Shown here: positions 19,649 to 30,166 of the stretch, piece after piece
How the letters are laid out: every line of letters starts with the position of its first letter
Position numbering within the stretch: the first letter of the stretch is position 1
NCBI GenBank assembly: GCA_034387635.1
Contig: JAOANU010000002.1
Location: 1,364,001 to 1,428,000 of the forward strand
Source: Rhodosporidiobolus odoratus
Taxonomy: Eukaryota > Basidiomycota > Microbotryomycetes > Sporidiobolales > Sporidiobolaceae
Direction of reading: 5' to 3'
DNA: 64,000 bases
Program-made: the position numbers and the translations under genes
Notes under the pieces: generated by a model
What the model saw: the letters and a program-made list of their open reading frames with translations, nothing else
Told to the model about the DNA's origin: nothing
The model's database searches: none

Positions 19649-22577
19649 CTACCTTTGCTCCTCATCCTCCATGCCATCCCCACCCTCTCGCAGTCTGAAC
19701 CCTCTCTCAAAGGCCCTCTGCACCAACGCCACTCCTCTCTCGTTCCTCTCCTCCTCCGTCATCTCTTCAACCTTCTTCCCCTCCCCCGGAAGCTCCTCAT
19801 CCCTCTCCTCCCTCTCATCCCTCATCCTCCTCTCCCCCCTCTCAACCTCCTCCTCATGCCCTTCTCGCCCTTCATCACGTTCTTCATGCTGGATCCGCTC
19901 GAGATCAGCCGCATCATGTTCAGCTTGTTTCTCTTCAGGAGGTTTAGACCGAGTCAGGGTGGCTTTGATCTTTTGTTTGAGGGTTTTCTTCTTTTTGGTA
20001 TAGCGACCGTACTTTTCGATACCGCGGATGGTGAGGACCTATCGTCGAGCAGCAATGGCATGAGCGGACGTGCAGGAAAGTGGAAGAGAAAAAGGAGACA
20101 ATGAACTCACCGATTTGCTGATCGCTACGTGGCTCATATCGACGCCTTGTTCCTTGAGAGAGCGAACGAATGACTTGAAGTGCATGGTGCCCGCGCGGTA
20201 ATGGCCGGAAAGGGGGCTGAGACTGGTCAGCTTGCCGTGCGAGGCTTTGATGAGACCTGGATTTGCAACGCCGGGCGGACAGTCATGTCGGAGCGGAGGA
20301 GTAGCCGCAAGAATGGGTCGTGACGCGGTCGGGTGCGATGTAGACAACGGCGGCGGCAAAGAAGGAAGAAAAAGGATGGCGAGTTGGGAAGGTCAGGTCT
20401 GAGGATGCGCTAGTCTGGCAGCCAAGCGAATGCGAACGCACCAGCCGAGGTAACACGAGCACCATACAGGAAGGACGAGTGCTGGAAAGAGCCCGTCTTC
20501 TTGATTCCGACGTAAAGGTTCTATCGTCAGGAAGACCCGCTTGTCAGTCTTGCACTGCCGCGCGTCGGTAACATACCTAACGAGAAGAAAGGGCGCACGT
20601 TGTTGAGGTCCGATACGTAGAGCCACCTGTGTCGACCGGAATGGCAGAACCAACGGTCGTGAACATTGAGAGCTCTGTGTAAGCGAGCAGACACAGAAAG
20701 ACAAGGTCGCCGCGGGGCAGGATCCGAACGACGTAGGAAGGAAAAGGGCAGAGGTGAGGGGGAAGACAAAATGAAGGAAGCGCCTGGTCAGCCTTACGTA
20801 TTCTTATTGATGGTCGTTCGGAGCAGGTGATCCATGACGGCGCGAGGGGAGGTGTAGTATTTGACTCGCTGTTTGAACTGCTTGACGCCTTTGCCTTGAC
20901 CTGCCGTTCCGCCCTGAGAGTCAGAGGAGAAGGGTAAGGTGTCAGAAGGTACGGCAGAGATTGGAATATGGAGGGAAGGGAAGAACGAAAGCGGTGAAAG
21001 CGGAGGCAGAGGACGTTTCTCCTGGAGCTAGGAAGACGGGACGAGCCACGCGTGAAAAAGCATAGCTCACCTTATCATCGTACGCATGAGCTCCCTCGCG
21101 CACCTCATCTGCCTCATCCGAACTGGAGCTCGAAGACGAAGTATCCCCATAATCGCTCGACGACGGGCTCTCCCCTCCATTCAACTTCTTCTCTCTCAAC
21201 TTCTCCTTCGCCTTGGCCTCCTTCTTCTGAAACTCTTCCTGAGTGATCTCGACAATCCCGCCGTGTTCGGCACCTCGATCTTCATGGTATTTGCTCGTGT
21301 CGAGGTGGGTTCCGTCTTTGGCCCAGACGAGCAGACCGTCTTTGTTCACGATCACACGGTAGAGTTCGCGTTCTTCGGCTTTGAGATAGCGGATGCATTC
21401 GGATTCGAGGCGGGACCGAGGGCACTGCTCGAGGTCGAGCTCTTTTCCGGCTCCTTCGTCGAGCCACTGCGGCGGCGAAGCGCAGGTCAGCACGCATCTT
21501 CACTCTTCCACACGGAAGGCGTTGTGATGGTGATGCGGGGCGGAAGGGGGAAAGCGAGACGGGAACACACGGTAAAGAAGTTCTCCTTTGTATCTTCCTC
21601 GTTCCACTTCTGGTGGTAATACTTGAGATTCGTGCCATATCGGTGCTTCTTGTCCACCTGAGCATGTTGCAAGGCAATACAAGGTAAGGTCACGTCAGAT
21701 GATGCTGAGCCCACCCCAACATCGGCGGAAAATCGGTTCGAGCAAGAACGCACCATCTCCAGCCAATACTGCGCCTCCATGTTCTTCGCCTCGCCCCTTT
21801 CCTCCTTGATCTTTTCGCGTTCTTTCTCAGTCTGTGACAATGGTAGGATGAGCGCTGAGACCCGTCATAGGCTGTCAGAAGGCGGAGAGAGCCAAAGCCA
21901 AACGAACCCGACCTAACCGTTGCATCTCTTCCTCCGCGCTAGGCTCTCCGTCCTGATCTTGTTGCGCTGCAGCCGACTTTCCTTCGCTGATCTTGCTGGT
22001 GTACACCTCAGCACGACGCCAGCGAGACGCTGGCGAAGAAAAGGGAAGAGAGGTGAAAAAGGTAAGCTCAGCGGCATCACCGATCCCATGCTTGGAAGGA
22101 GAGAGCTTACTGGCGTCGTTCTTGCCCTCCTTCTGCTCGCGTCCAGCAGCTGACAACTTCCTCTGCCTCATACCGTCCTTCCATCGTTGCGAAGTGGTGA
22201 GGTTCCTTCCTTCCCCTTCTCGGCGTTCAACGTGTGCGCTGTCAGGCAAAGGCATGAGTCAGCGAAATATGCTCTGAGTGTGGTCTAGCAGAGGATACCC
22301 CCGGCCAGACAGTTGCACGGAATGACCGCCTTTCACCTCCTCTGAGGCTCTCGACTTGGAGGCAGGACAAGGGAAAAACTCCGCACCGGTATCCCTTCTG
22401 GATGCTCGTAGCCGCTGCCTCTTCTCCCTTTGCGGCTGATCCGTCCTGTCCGGTTGCTCCTTGTCCAGCCTGGGTTGCGTTTGCCCTCTTTCGATCAACT
22501 CTCTCCCAAACTTGCTGCGCGATGTCCCGGTCCTCGTCGATCGAACTGGTGCGGTAATCGTAGCCAACTGCCGGCAT
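19649..22577 (-). CDS. IQ calmodulin-binding motif protein (fungal family)
   Basis: Eleven exons (5' to 3'): 22387..22577, 22111..22238, 21913..22029, 21754..21854, 21571..21657, 21071..21466, 20798..20913, 20599..20626, 20442..20520, 20111..20256 and 19649..20038 (592 aa). An IQ motif near residues 56-70 (ATSIQKGYRAHVERR, split by intron 1) predicts calmodulin binding. The family body follows: YWLEMVDKKHRYG, LKYYHQKWNEEDT, FFTWLDEGAGKELDLEQCPR, then WLYVSDLNNNLYVGIKKTG, FQHSSFLYGARVTSAG, SPLSGHYRAG and HVAISKSVLTIRGIEKYG. The C-terminus is a long charged Glu/Arg/Lys helix. An acidic Ser-rich insert (SSSSSSSDEADE) sits mid-protein. Proteins with this organisation are widespread in fungi, but I know of no defined molecular function beyond the IQ motif. 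The ATG at 22577 is chosen because it begins the frame leading into the IQ motif. Confidence 0.88.
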
Positions 22578-22918
22578 GGAGTAGGTGCTCTCGGTGGGTT
22601 GAACAGCAGCAAAGAGCGTCGGAGGTAGATAGCAAGCAGAGGCAAAAATAGAGGCAGGAAAGGTTAGGAATAGCTTGCCGCAGCCTGAGAAGGGTTCACA
22701 TTATTCTTCGCAAGGATATATAACCCAAGAAAAAAGCTTGACAAGGGACAGCTCGAGCATGTATGTTCTGCAGGCCACCCTGGACCTTTCCGAAAGAGAT
22801 CCACGCATCGGGGGAAAACTAGTCTTTTGCCTCGAAATAAGACTAATCCAAAACTCGCGGCAGCGTACAACAACACGCTCCCCAGCGCTGCGCATCCCAC
22901 ACCTTAACCCCCATTCAC

Positions 22919-25619
22919 TCAATCCCTCAACATCCCTGGCCTGTTCTTCCCCTGTCCCTTGCCCTGAGGAGGCACCTTAATCCCCATCCTCCCCATCCTC
23001 TCCTTCTTCATCTCCTTCTTCTCCTTCCGACTCAGTGACTTGTTCTTCATCCCTCCTACAATACTTTGCTTCGCCCCTCCTCCTCCTGAGGTTGACCTGT
23101 GATTGGCGAGTTTCCTCCCCGCGACCGAATTCTGAGGATCCGAGATGCGGGAGACAAACTGTTTGGCAGGGACCGGAGTGCCAAGTAACCCACCCGTCGT
23201 AGCTTGGTGAGATTGAGGTTGGGACGGATGAGGACGAGGCAAGAAAGGATTTAGTGTAGGCTGAGTTGGGCGATCAGGTGAACCAAGTTGGGAGTGCGAC
23301 GTCAATCTCGGCGAGGCAGTCTTGGAGGCGGTCAAGATCTCGGGCGGTCGAGCCCCCGCATACCCCGGCGATGCTGACGGGAGAGCAAAAGGAATCTGTA
23401 CGCTGGTCATAGCCGGCGAAGAGGCTTGCTCCTGGTTCTGTCGTTCCGGAGATGACCGAGCTCGCTTGATGGGCGTCCCAGCGGCGCTCCCTCCTCCACC
23501 GTTCACGCCGGCGGTAGACTCCCTCGCCCTCTTCTTCCCGACCCCCGCTCCCCCTCCTGCAGTGATACCTCCATTCGCCGCACCAGCCAAAGCAGCCTTG
23601 AGCGCCTCTCCCCTCTCCCTCACATAAAACAGCACATAAGCATTCCGTTCCGACATGGGAGGAGGGGTAGGCGAGACGTAATCGTCGTTCATGTCGTGCC
23701 ATTTGCCTTCGCCGTTTGGGGTTGGAGCGCGGACGAAAGCGGTGTAGTGACCGGAGTGAGGACCGCCGCCGGAGTGGAGGAGGAGGGAGGAGAGTCGATA
23801 GGAGGGGTTGAGGGACGGCTGCACCGGACAATGAAGAAAAGAGAAATAGATCAGTTCTCGGGTTCGAATTTGAGAGTAGGCAGAGCAAAAGAGCGGAACG
23901 CGGCGGGAAAGAAGGGTGCCCAAAATGGGAGGAAAGGAAGGTTCGAGACATACATCGCTCATAAAGTCTCCCAGCTTCAACACTTCAGGGTACTTGACCA
24001 ACCCACCGATCTTTTTCCCGAGGGGCGTAAATCGCTTGAGGTGGATGGTGAGAACCAGAGGAGCTTCTTCGATCGTGAACGATTTTTCGGCATTGACGAG
24101 CTTCTTGCATCTGAGCGAACCAGCAAGCTGTCAAACCTTCGACGCCCCATAGACGACAGGACATTGAACAAGGGGAGGGAACAGGGGGAGGAACCGGGAA
24201 AAAGAACACTCACTTCTCGCACTTGTACTTGTTCCCCCCACTCAATCTATCAACCTTGACCAGATTTCCCAACGCATCCTTCAGACTCTTGGCCCCGTTC
24301 AAGTCGAGCGAGAGGTCGAGCATGTTGTCGAACGTGTCCGAGTTGTGACCGCAGCTCATGCAGTGCACTCGGGATCGGAGACGACCTCCAAAGATTTGGT
24401 GGAGAGGAGACTGGTGTTGAAGGGCTGGGGGAAGCTTGCTGCCCGGCGGAACCGGAAAGAAGGTCAAAGGGAAGTGGCGAGGAGAGCAGAGGGAGAACGC
24501 GCAAGGCCGAGAGCAGGATGAGGGAAGAACAGAAGGAGAGGAGGGACAAGGAGTCAGTCCCCAGTGAAAACCATAGCATGTTTGGGACAGGCGCGCACCC
24601 CTTGCCGAACAACTCGCTAGCCTGCATCGCATCAATCGCGAACCGCAAGAACTCGTGCGCGTCCTCTTGCCGTCCCGATCGGAAGTGCTTGGCAATGTCT
24701 GCGTATCCCGATGAGATCAGCAACCACTCCAAACGAGCCTAAAGGAGTCGCGCCGACGAGCTAAAAGGTGGAGGAAAGGAGAGAAGAGGGGAGACGCACG
24801 CCGGAGGTTGTTGACGATGGGTTTAGGAGCATACGACCGCTTCCCGCTAGTGAAGGCGCCCCTCGCGCACTGCTTCATCGAACAAGTCATGCAGAAACTC
24901 TTCTTCTTCTGCGCATCGCCTGTTGAATGAAGGTTTTTCAGAACCGGGGAAGGCGTCAGTATCTTTTCGAGAAGGGGGAAAAGGGGTGTGAGGCAAGAGG
25001 AGCACTTACATGGCAAAGGATGCGTGTCGAGCCATCTGACGAATGGGGCGGTGTGCAACAAGCACTGCAGCGCCGAATTGAGGAAGCAAGTGTTTCCGAG
25101 GTTCTGCAAACCAGCGCCGACGGGTAGCGGCTTGCCCCAGGTGGAAGCCGTTCCGATGAGAGGGAAAGCGCGCTTGACGGATGCGCTTGATGCGCTGGCG
25201 GAACTGGAAGAGGCGGACGCAGCGGCAGCGGGCAGCTTGGAGGTGGATGCGACGGAGGAGCCGTTGGTCGAGGAGGCGGCGGCTGGTGTGGGCTGTAGGG
25301 AGACAAAGTCAGCTCGACACAGAGGGAGGAGAACTCAAAGAACGGAACGGACCCTAGCGTTGACCGGTTTGTAGGGTATCTCGTCCTCCTTGTGTACCGA
25401 CTTTGGCGCGACAAACTTGACGGGCTCGAGCAGCAGTTCTGCGATGGTGGGTCCTTTCCCGGCGCCTAGCAACGCAAGTGCGTCTTTGCTTCCCTTTCCA
25501 ACTGAGTTTGCGAGTTTGGTGGAGAGGGAAGTGCTGAGGGAGGCGAGTTCAGCGGTCGACATGTGCTCGACGGAGAGGGTGTGAGGGGCAGTGGGCTGAG
25601 ATGAGACTGCTACTGCCAT
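22919..25619 (-). CDS. Ubiquitin carboxyl-terminal hydrolase (USP family, UBP/USP36-like)
   Basis: This cysteine protease removes ubiquitin from proteins. Seven exons (5' to 3'): 25353..25619, 25010..25292, 24800..24919, 24599..24698, 24214..24438, 23954..24110 and 22919..23818 (683 aa). The Cys box LQNLGNTCFLNSALQCLL places the nucleophile at about Cys158. QEDAHEFLRFAIDAM and HQIFGGRLRSRVHCMSC (start of a zinc-ribbon CxxC pair) follow, with KYKCEKCKK as the second CxxC. TIHLKRF and the His box GGGPHSGHYTAFVR (about His408) complete the catalytic domain. The roughly 275-residue C-terminal tail is low-complexity and basic (SRKEKKEMKKERMGRMG). The catalytic layout and basic tail resemble the USP36/Ubp10 type, nucleolar in other species; that sub-assignment is inference. 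The start pairs divergently with the dehydrogenase gene, 313 bp away. Confidence 0.92.
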
Positions 25620-25932
25620 GGTTGCGCTAGAGATTCGAGGTGGTCGAGTGCGGTAGTAGCGGGTCGAGTTTAGGAGGAGATGGAGAATATTTGGGCGCGC
25701 GTTTGAAGCGGTTCAAGGGGCGCTGGGGGCGTGTAAGGGTGCTCAGTGGGCGCAAATAGTATCTGTCGAGGTGATGGAGTAGCCCGTACGGCCCCTTGTG
25801 TAGAGTAATGCGAGATACAGCCGAACGTAATGAAGGGAAGCTTGAAATTTATTGGCTAAAGGGGTTCCCCATTTCCCATTGACCTTCTCAGTCACAAACA
25901 CACTCAAGGCTGTTATACTCCATCCAGCACAC
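25620..25932. promoter_or_regulatory. Divergent promoter region, ubiquitin hydrolase / SDR
   Basis: A 313-bp spacer between two start codons that point away from each other, so it must contain both promoters. No specific factor site is identifiable by eye. Confidence 0.55.
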
Positions 25933-27377
25933 ATGACTACTACATTCCAGGGCAACAAAACTATCCTGCTCACTGGCGAGTTTTCATTTCCAAGTTTCCC
26001 CCCACCTTTCCACTTCACTCACCCGTCATCGTTTCTCACTCTTTTTCCCCATCACAGGCGGTTCAGCTGGACTCGGTCTCGCGACCCTGTACGCTCATCC
26101 GCGTCTTAGAGCCCAAGATTGAGCTGACCGCTCAACGTCGACAGCGAGATTCTGCTCAGTAATGGCTACAACGTCGTCTCCCTTCAACGCTCAGAGTCAC
26201 CCGCACTCGCTGCTCTCGCCAGCAAGTACCCCGGCGTGCTTCTCATCGTGAAAGGGGACGTCAGCAAGGATGACGACAACAAGGTACCCTTCCTCCCCTT
26301 TTCTTCCCTTTCTCCCTCGGGTTTGGCTTTGGCACGGCGCGCGCTGTGGAGTCGCTGCCCCGACCCCCTGGACATGCCGTTGACACATGGATGAATTAGG
26401 CCGCCGTCGAGGTAGCTATGCAAACCTTCGGCCGTCTCGACTCTCTCATCCGTCTGTCCCCTCCCTCTCCTCCTTCCTCGGCTTCCTACACTCCTGACGC
26501 TGTCCCTCCCCACAGTAAACGCCGGTACCCTCCACCCCGTCTCGTCCATCTCCAACCTCTCGTCGTCAAGCGGAAACCTCGACTCGATGCGTACCCTGTT
26601 CGAGATCAACTTTTTCTCCCTCGTCTCCATGTTGTCGCATGCTGTGCCCTTCTTGAAGGAGACGGATGGGAAGGAGGTCAAGGAGGGAGAACCGACTGGA
26701 CGGGTTATCTTTGTCAGTAGTGGAGCCGCGACCGGAGGGGTTAGTGGGTGGGCGGGGTACAGGTGCGTCGAGGTCTTCGTGCATCTCGTTCTGAGGCAGT
26801 CCTTCCATTGGGCAATGGGAAGACCGGTTTCAGTCGGTCATGAGACGCGGTAAGACCGCCTGATGCTTCTTCTTACCGGTGCAGCGCGTCGAAAGCAGCC
26901 ATGAACTCGCTCAGCCGGTTCGTCTCATCCCTTTTCCGCTTCCGGGCTGAGCCAGTCCCTCATACTTGATTGACTCTCGCAGAACACTGGCGAACGAAGA
27001 GCCCAGTTTGCTGTCTCTCTGCATCCGACCCGGAACGCCTGACACACAAATGCAGACTACCATTCGAGAAATCGGTCAGCCCTTTCCCCATTTTCCTGTC
27101 CGGCGTGGACAGTCAGCTCCCGCTCGGACAGTGTTCCATTTCAGTCCAGGCGACTGACGCTTCCACGCTCCTCTCAGGCGCTGAACACATGACCGAGAAA
27201 GACCACTCCCGTTTCCTCGACCTCCACAAAGAAGGAAAACTCCTTCCCCCCCATGAACCCGGTGGTGTCCTCGCCGGCTGCGCGATCTGCGCTCCTTTGA
27301 GTGAGAGTGGATTGTTCAGGAATTGGAATGATGAGGAGATGTTGGGGTTGAAGATTGGGTTGAAGGAGGAAAAGTAG
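25933..27377 (+). CDS. Short-chain dehydrogenase/reductase (SDR)
   Basis: This is an NAD(P)-dependent oxidoreductase of the classical SDR type. The eight exons are 25933..25975, 26058..26088, 26145..26283, 26400..26451, 26516..26762, 26885..26917, 26983..27074 and 27178..27377 (278 aa). The nucleotide-binding motif TGGSAGLG is at residues 14-21, the LNAG motif follows exon 4, the catalytic Ser is in VIFVSSGAA, and YSASK supplies Tyr170 and Lys174. A PGTPDTQM segment follows, as in cytosolic fungal SDRs of the YIR035C/sepiapterin-reductase-like group. The substrate cannot be told from sequence. Intron 1 has a GC donor (G|GCGAGT at 25976) because only that site keeps TGGSAGLG in frame. The 31-nt second exon and 33-nt sixth exon each carry a key motif. 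Confidence 0.9.
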
Positions 27378-27649
27378 AAATGGGAAGGAGAGTGAGATTA
27401 AGAATCACTCTTGCATACTAGTGCTCTCGTTGGACGTTGGTCCTGAATCAGCTGCATAGTTTCTGAACAAGGACGCAAAGGAGCAGACAAGCGCGGCCAA
27501 GATTGTCCAGCGTCGCTGACGGTCGCGCAGCTTTCCCTCCCCACTTTCGGTATACTCCGCTCGAACGCCCTCGAAAGCCTATCGCGCCGAGCGAACATAA
27601 AGAACTTGGCCGTCGTATGGGCCCAACGTATCCGCCCATCTCTCGCACG

Positions 27650-29897
27650 ATGTTAACGACCCCCACTTCATCTTCATCAGTTGGTCCGTCTCACCCGTCT
27701 CCGCTCGTTATACATGCCATGCGCGAACGAGCTGACAGGCGAATCCACAGGCTATGCTACAAGTGAGACTCGTATCAGGTTTGGGTTGGCGTTCTTCCTA
27801 CTCGGGACACTCAACAATAGTACGTCCCACCTCTACACGGGCCCCGCTGCTCTGTCATACCGGAACAGAGATGCTGGAGTTTGGTCTTGGATGTACAGTC
27901 ATCTATGTCGTCATCCTATCGGCTGCGTTGGATCTGGTGGACAAAGCCACAACTCCCAAGGTGCGCTTACTCTTTCTGTTGCTTTTCCCTTCCCTGGCCG
28001 GCGCCCCATCACCCTCCTCTTCTTTCTTTTCCGGTACCAGCACCTAGTGCACCTGTGTCCACCCTGCAGGGAGCCGGGTGAGCTGACCAGCGCTGCCGGA
28101 TTCGTGCTCGCTTCGTAGGGTCTCATTCTCTTTGCCAACATCTTTCCCGCTTTACTCGTCAAGATTGGTTGGCCCTACTTTGTCCACGGTCGAACACGAT
28201 ACGGGCGACGTGTAGCGGGATGTAGCGCTCTATCGTTTATTGGAATCCTCGTACGCCCTCACGCCGCTCCTTTTTCCTTGTCTGACCTTCGCACACTTGC
28301 GGAGCAAAGGACTAAGAGGCACACGACTGGTATAGATTGTAGCCTTCTCACCCTCTCTCAACTATCGACTGCTTGGTATCGCACTTGCGTCCTTCTCCTC
28401 CGGTCTCGGCGAAATGACTTTTCTCCAACGAGCAACTTTGTATTCCTCCCTATCGCCATCTCCGTCCGGATCGGGGTCAGGCCCGGGAGGGGCCGGGGCG
28501 GATTTGGCCGGAGTCGCGGTAGGATGGTTTGCGAGTGGGACGGGCGCGGCTGGAGTTGGAGGGGCCGGGTTGTGGTGGGTTGTTAGAGGGTTGGGAGTGA
28601 GGAAGGGGGTGGGAGTTTGTGCGGTGCGTTGTGGTCCCGCTCTAACAGCGTCCGCTCGGTATATGAGAGACTGATTTGAGGACAAGGAATCGAACGCGCA
28701 GATTCTCCCCCTTTGTATGTCGGCTACCTTTTTTCTCCTCCTTCCCCCTCTCTCGACCTTCTCCCCAACTTCACCCTTTTCGACGTCGACGTCGAACTCC
28801 TACTCCCCGCTTCCCGGCGCTGATATCTCGTCCGACGACGAAGACGAGGAAGAGGCACTCCAGAAGGTGGAAAGTAAGGAAGCGCTGCCGAGTTTGACTA
28901 TGAGGGAGAAGGTTGAGCTGGCTAGGCCGCTGGTCAAGAGGTTCATGTTGCCGCTATTTTTCGTGTATCTGGCAGGTACATGATCAATGCCCTCTCTCTT
29001 CCTTTTGAGGTGCTTGCTGCCCTCATCGAGTTGATCCCGTCACCAAGTCTTGTGCTCACACCAATTCTGCCTGCAGAGTATACCATCAATTCCGGCGTAG
29101 CCCCAACGTTACTGTATGAAGTCCCGACGCGGGAGAGTGCGCCGGTATTGCATCTCGCAATCAAGTCATTGAGGGATTACTACCCGTGCGTTCTGAGCTG
29201 TTGTCCATTTCTTCTCCTCGCTTGACGGGTTACGCCGTCAAGAGGGCGTGAGTACTCGCAACTGGCACAGGCCGCTAAGAATCTGTTCTATGCAGACTCT
29301 GGCAACTCCTCTACCAAACCTTTGTCTTCTTTTCCCGATCCTCCCTCTCACTCTTCCACCTCCCTCCCCTCCCTCTCTCGCTGCTCCCCCTCCCAACCCT
29401 CCTACAACTCCTCATCCTCTCCCTCCTAGTCCTCGAATCCTCTACCTCGCTCTTTCTTCGTCTAGGAGGAGGAGAACCCGGCGCGACTTGGCTTGTGATC
29501 CTCTCGATTTGCTGCGAAGGCTTGTGCGGAGGGGCGGCTTATGTGAATGCGTTTCATAGGTTGGCGGTTGGGTTTGATGGAGCGCAGGATGGGAAGGAAG
29601 ATGGAGAGGGGGAGGGGGAGGGGGAGGGGTTGCTAGCTGGAGATGGACTAGGGGGGAAGAGTTTGAAGAGGAGGGAGCAGGAGAAGGAATTTGTGCGTTG
29701 CTTTCCCGGTTGGTATACGAGAAAAGCTCCTCGTCACTGACGCTCCGGTCATCGATTATCACGTGCAGGCCATCAGCGCGGTCGGGTTCAGCGACACACT
29801 GGGGATAATGCTGGCGGCGCTCGTATCGTCTGGGCTTGAACCGACGCTTTGCGAGGCACAGGCTGCGCGCGGGAGAACGTATTGCAAGGAATTGTAG
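27650..29897 (+). CDS. BTN1: Battenin/CLN3 homologue (BTN1), vacuolar membrane protein
   Basis: This is a polytopic vacuole/lysosome membrane protein linked to vacuolar pH and basic amino-acid homeostasis; the human orthologue is mutated in Batten disease. The nine exons are 27650..27683, 27739..27819, 27899..27960, 28119..28250, 28336..28623, 28702..28975, 29077..29185, 29296..29692 and 29769..29897 (501 aa). Diagnostic family segments are FGLAFFLLGTLNN, YVVILSAALDLV, LFANIFPALLVK, LASFSSGLGEMTFL and EYTINSGV, followed by YPLWQLLYQTFVFFSRSS. The C-terminal YVNAFHR and GFSDTLGIMLAAL are also typical. Two inserts look lineage-specific: an acidic loop (DISSDDEDEEEA) and a Gly/Glu loop encoded near 29605. 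The start at 27650 gives a short Ser/Thr-rich N-terminus before the first span. Confidence 0.92.
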
Positions 29898-30166
29898 CTT
29901 GATAGGACTGGAGATGGAGCTTGTTGTGCATGGGGTCGCGTGGCCCGATCGGGTGGGGGGAGAGCGCTGGCGTAGGGCCTGCTTTCACGGTTGTAAAGGG
30001 TACCTGCGACGCCAAGCTCGTTCGTGAGCGGTCTCGCACTACGATAGGGTGCCAAGGTCGCTCCGCTCGGGGCAAACAGCGAGGGGACCGATTTAGAGAA
30101 TTCCCCCTCTCGATCTCCTGTTTTCCCCTCTCTTGAACCTCGACTTGCTCTTACTGCTTTCAAGTC

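Noticed and set aside
23857..23885. T-arm-like GGTTCGAATT suggesting a tRNA
   Set aside because: No matching acceptor, D-arm or anticodon arm can be folded around it; it lies in an intron of the ubiquitin hydrolase gene.
24717..24798. Direct continuation of the ubiquitin hydrolase reading frame into ARLEWLLISSGYADIAKHF
   Set aside because: The phase does not fit the upstream exon, while the acceptor before ACATTGCC gives LRHIAKHFRSGRQEDAHEF, which matches the family.
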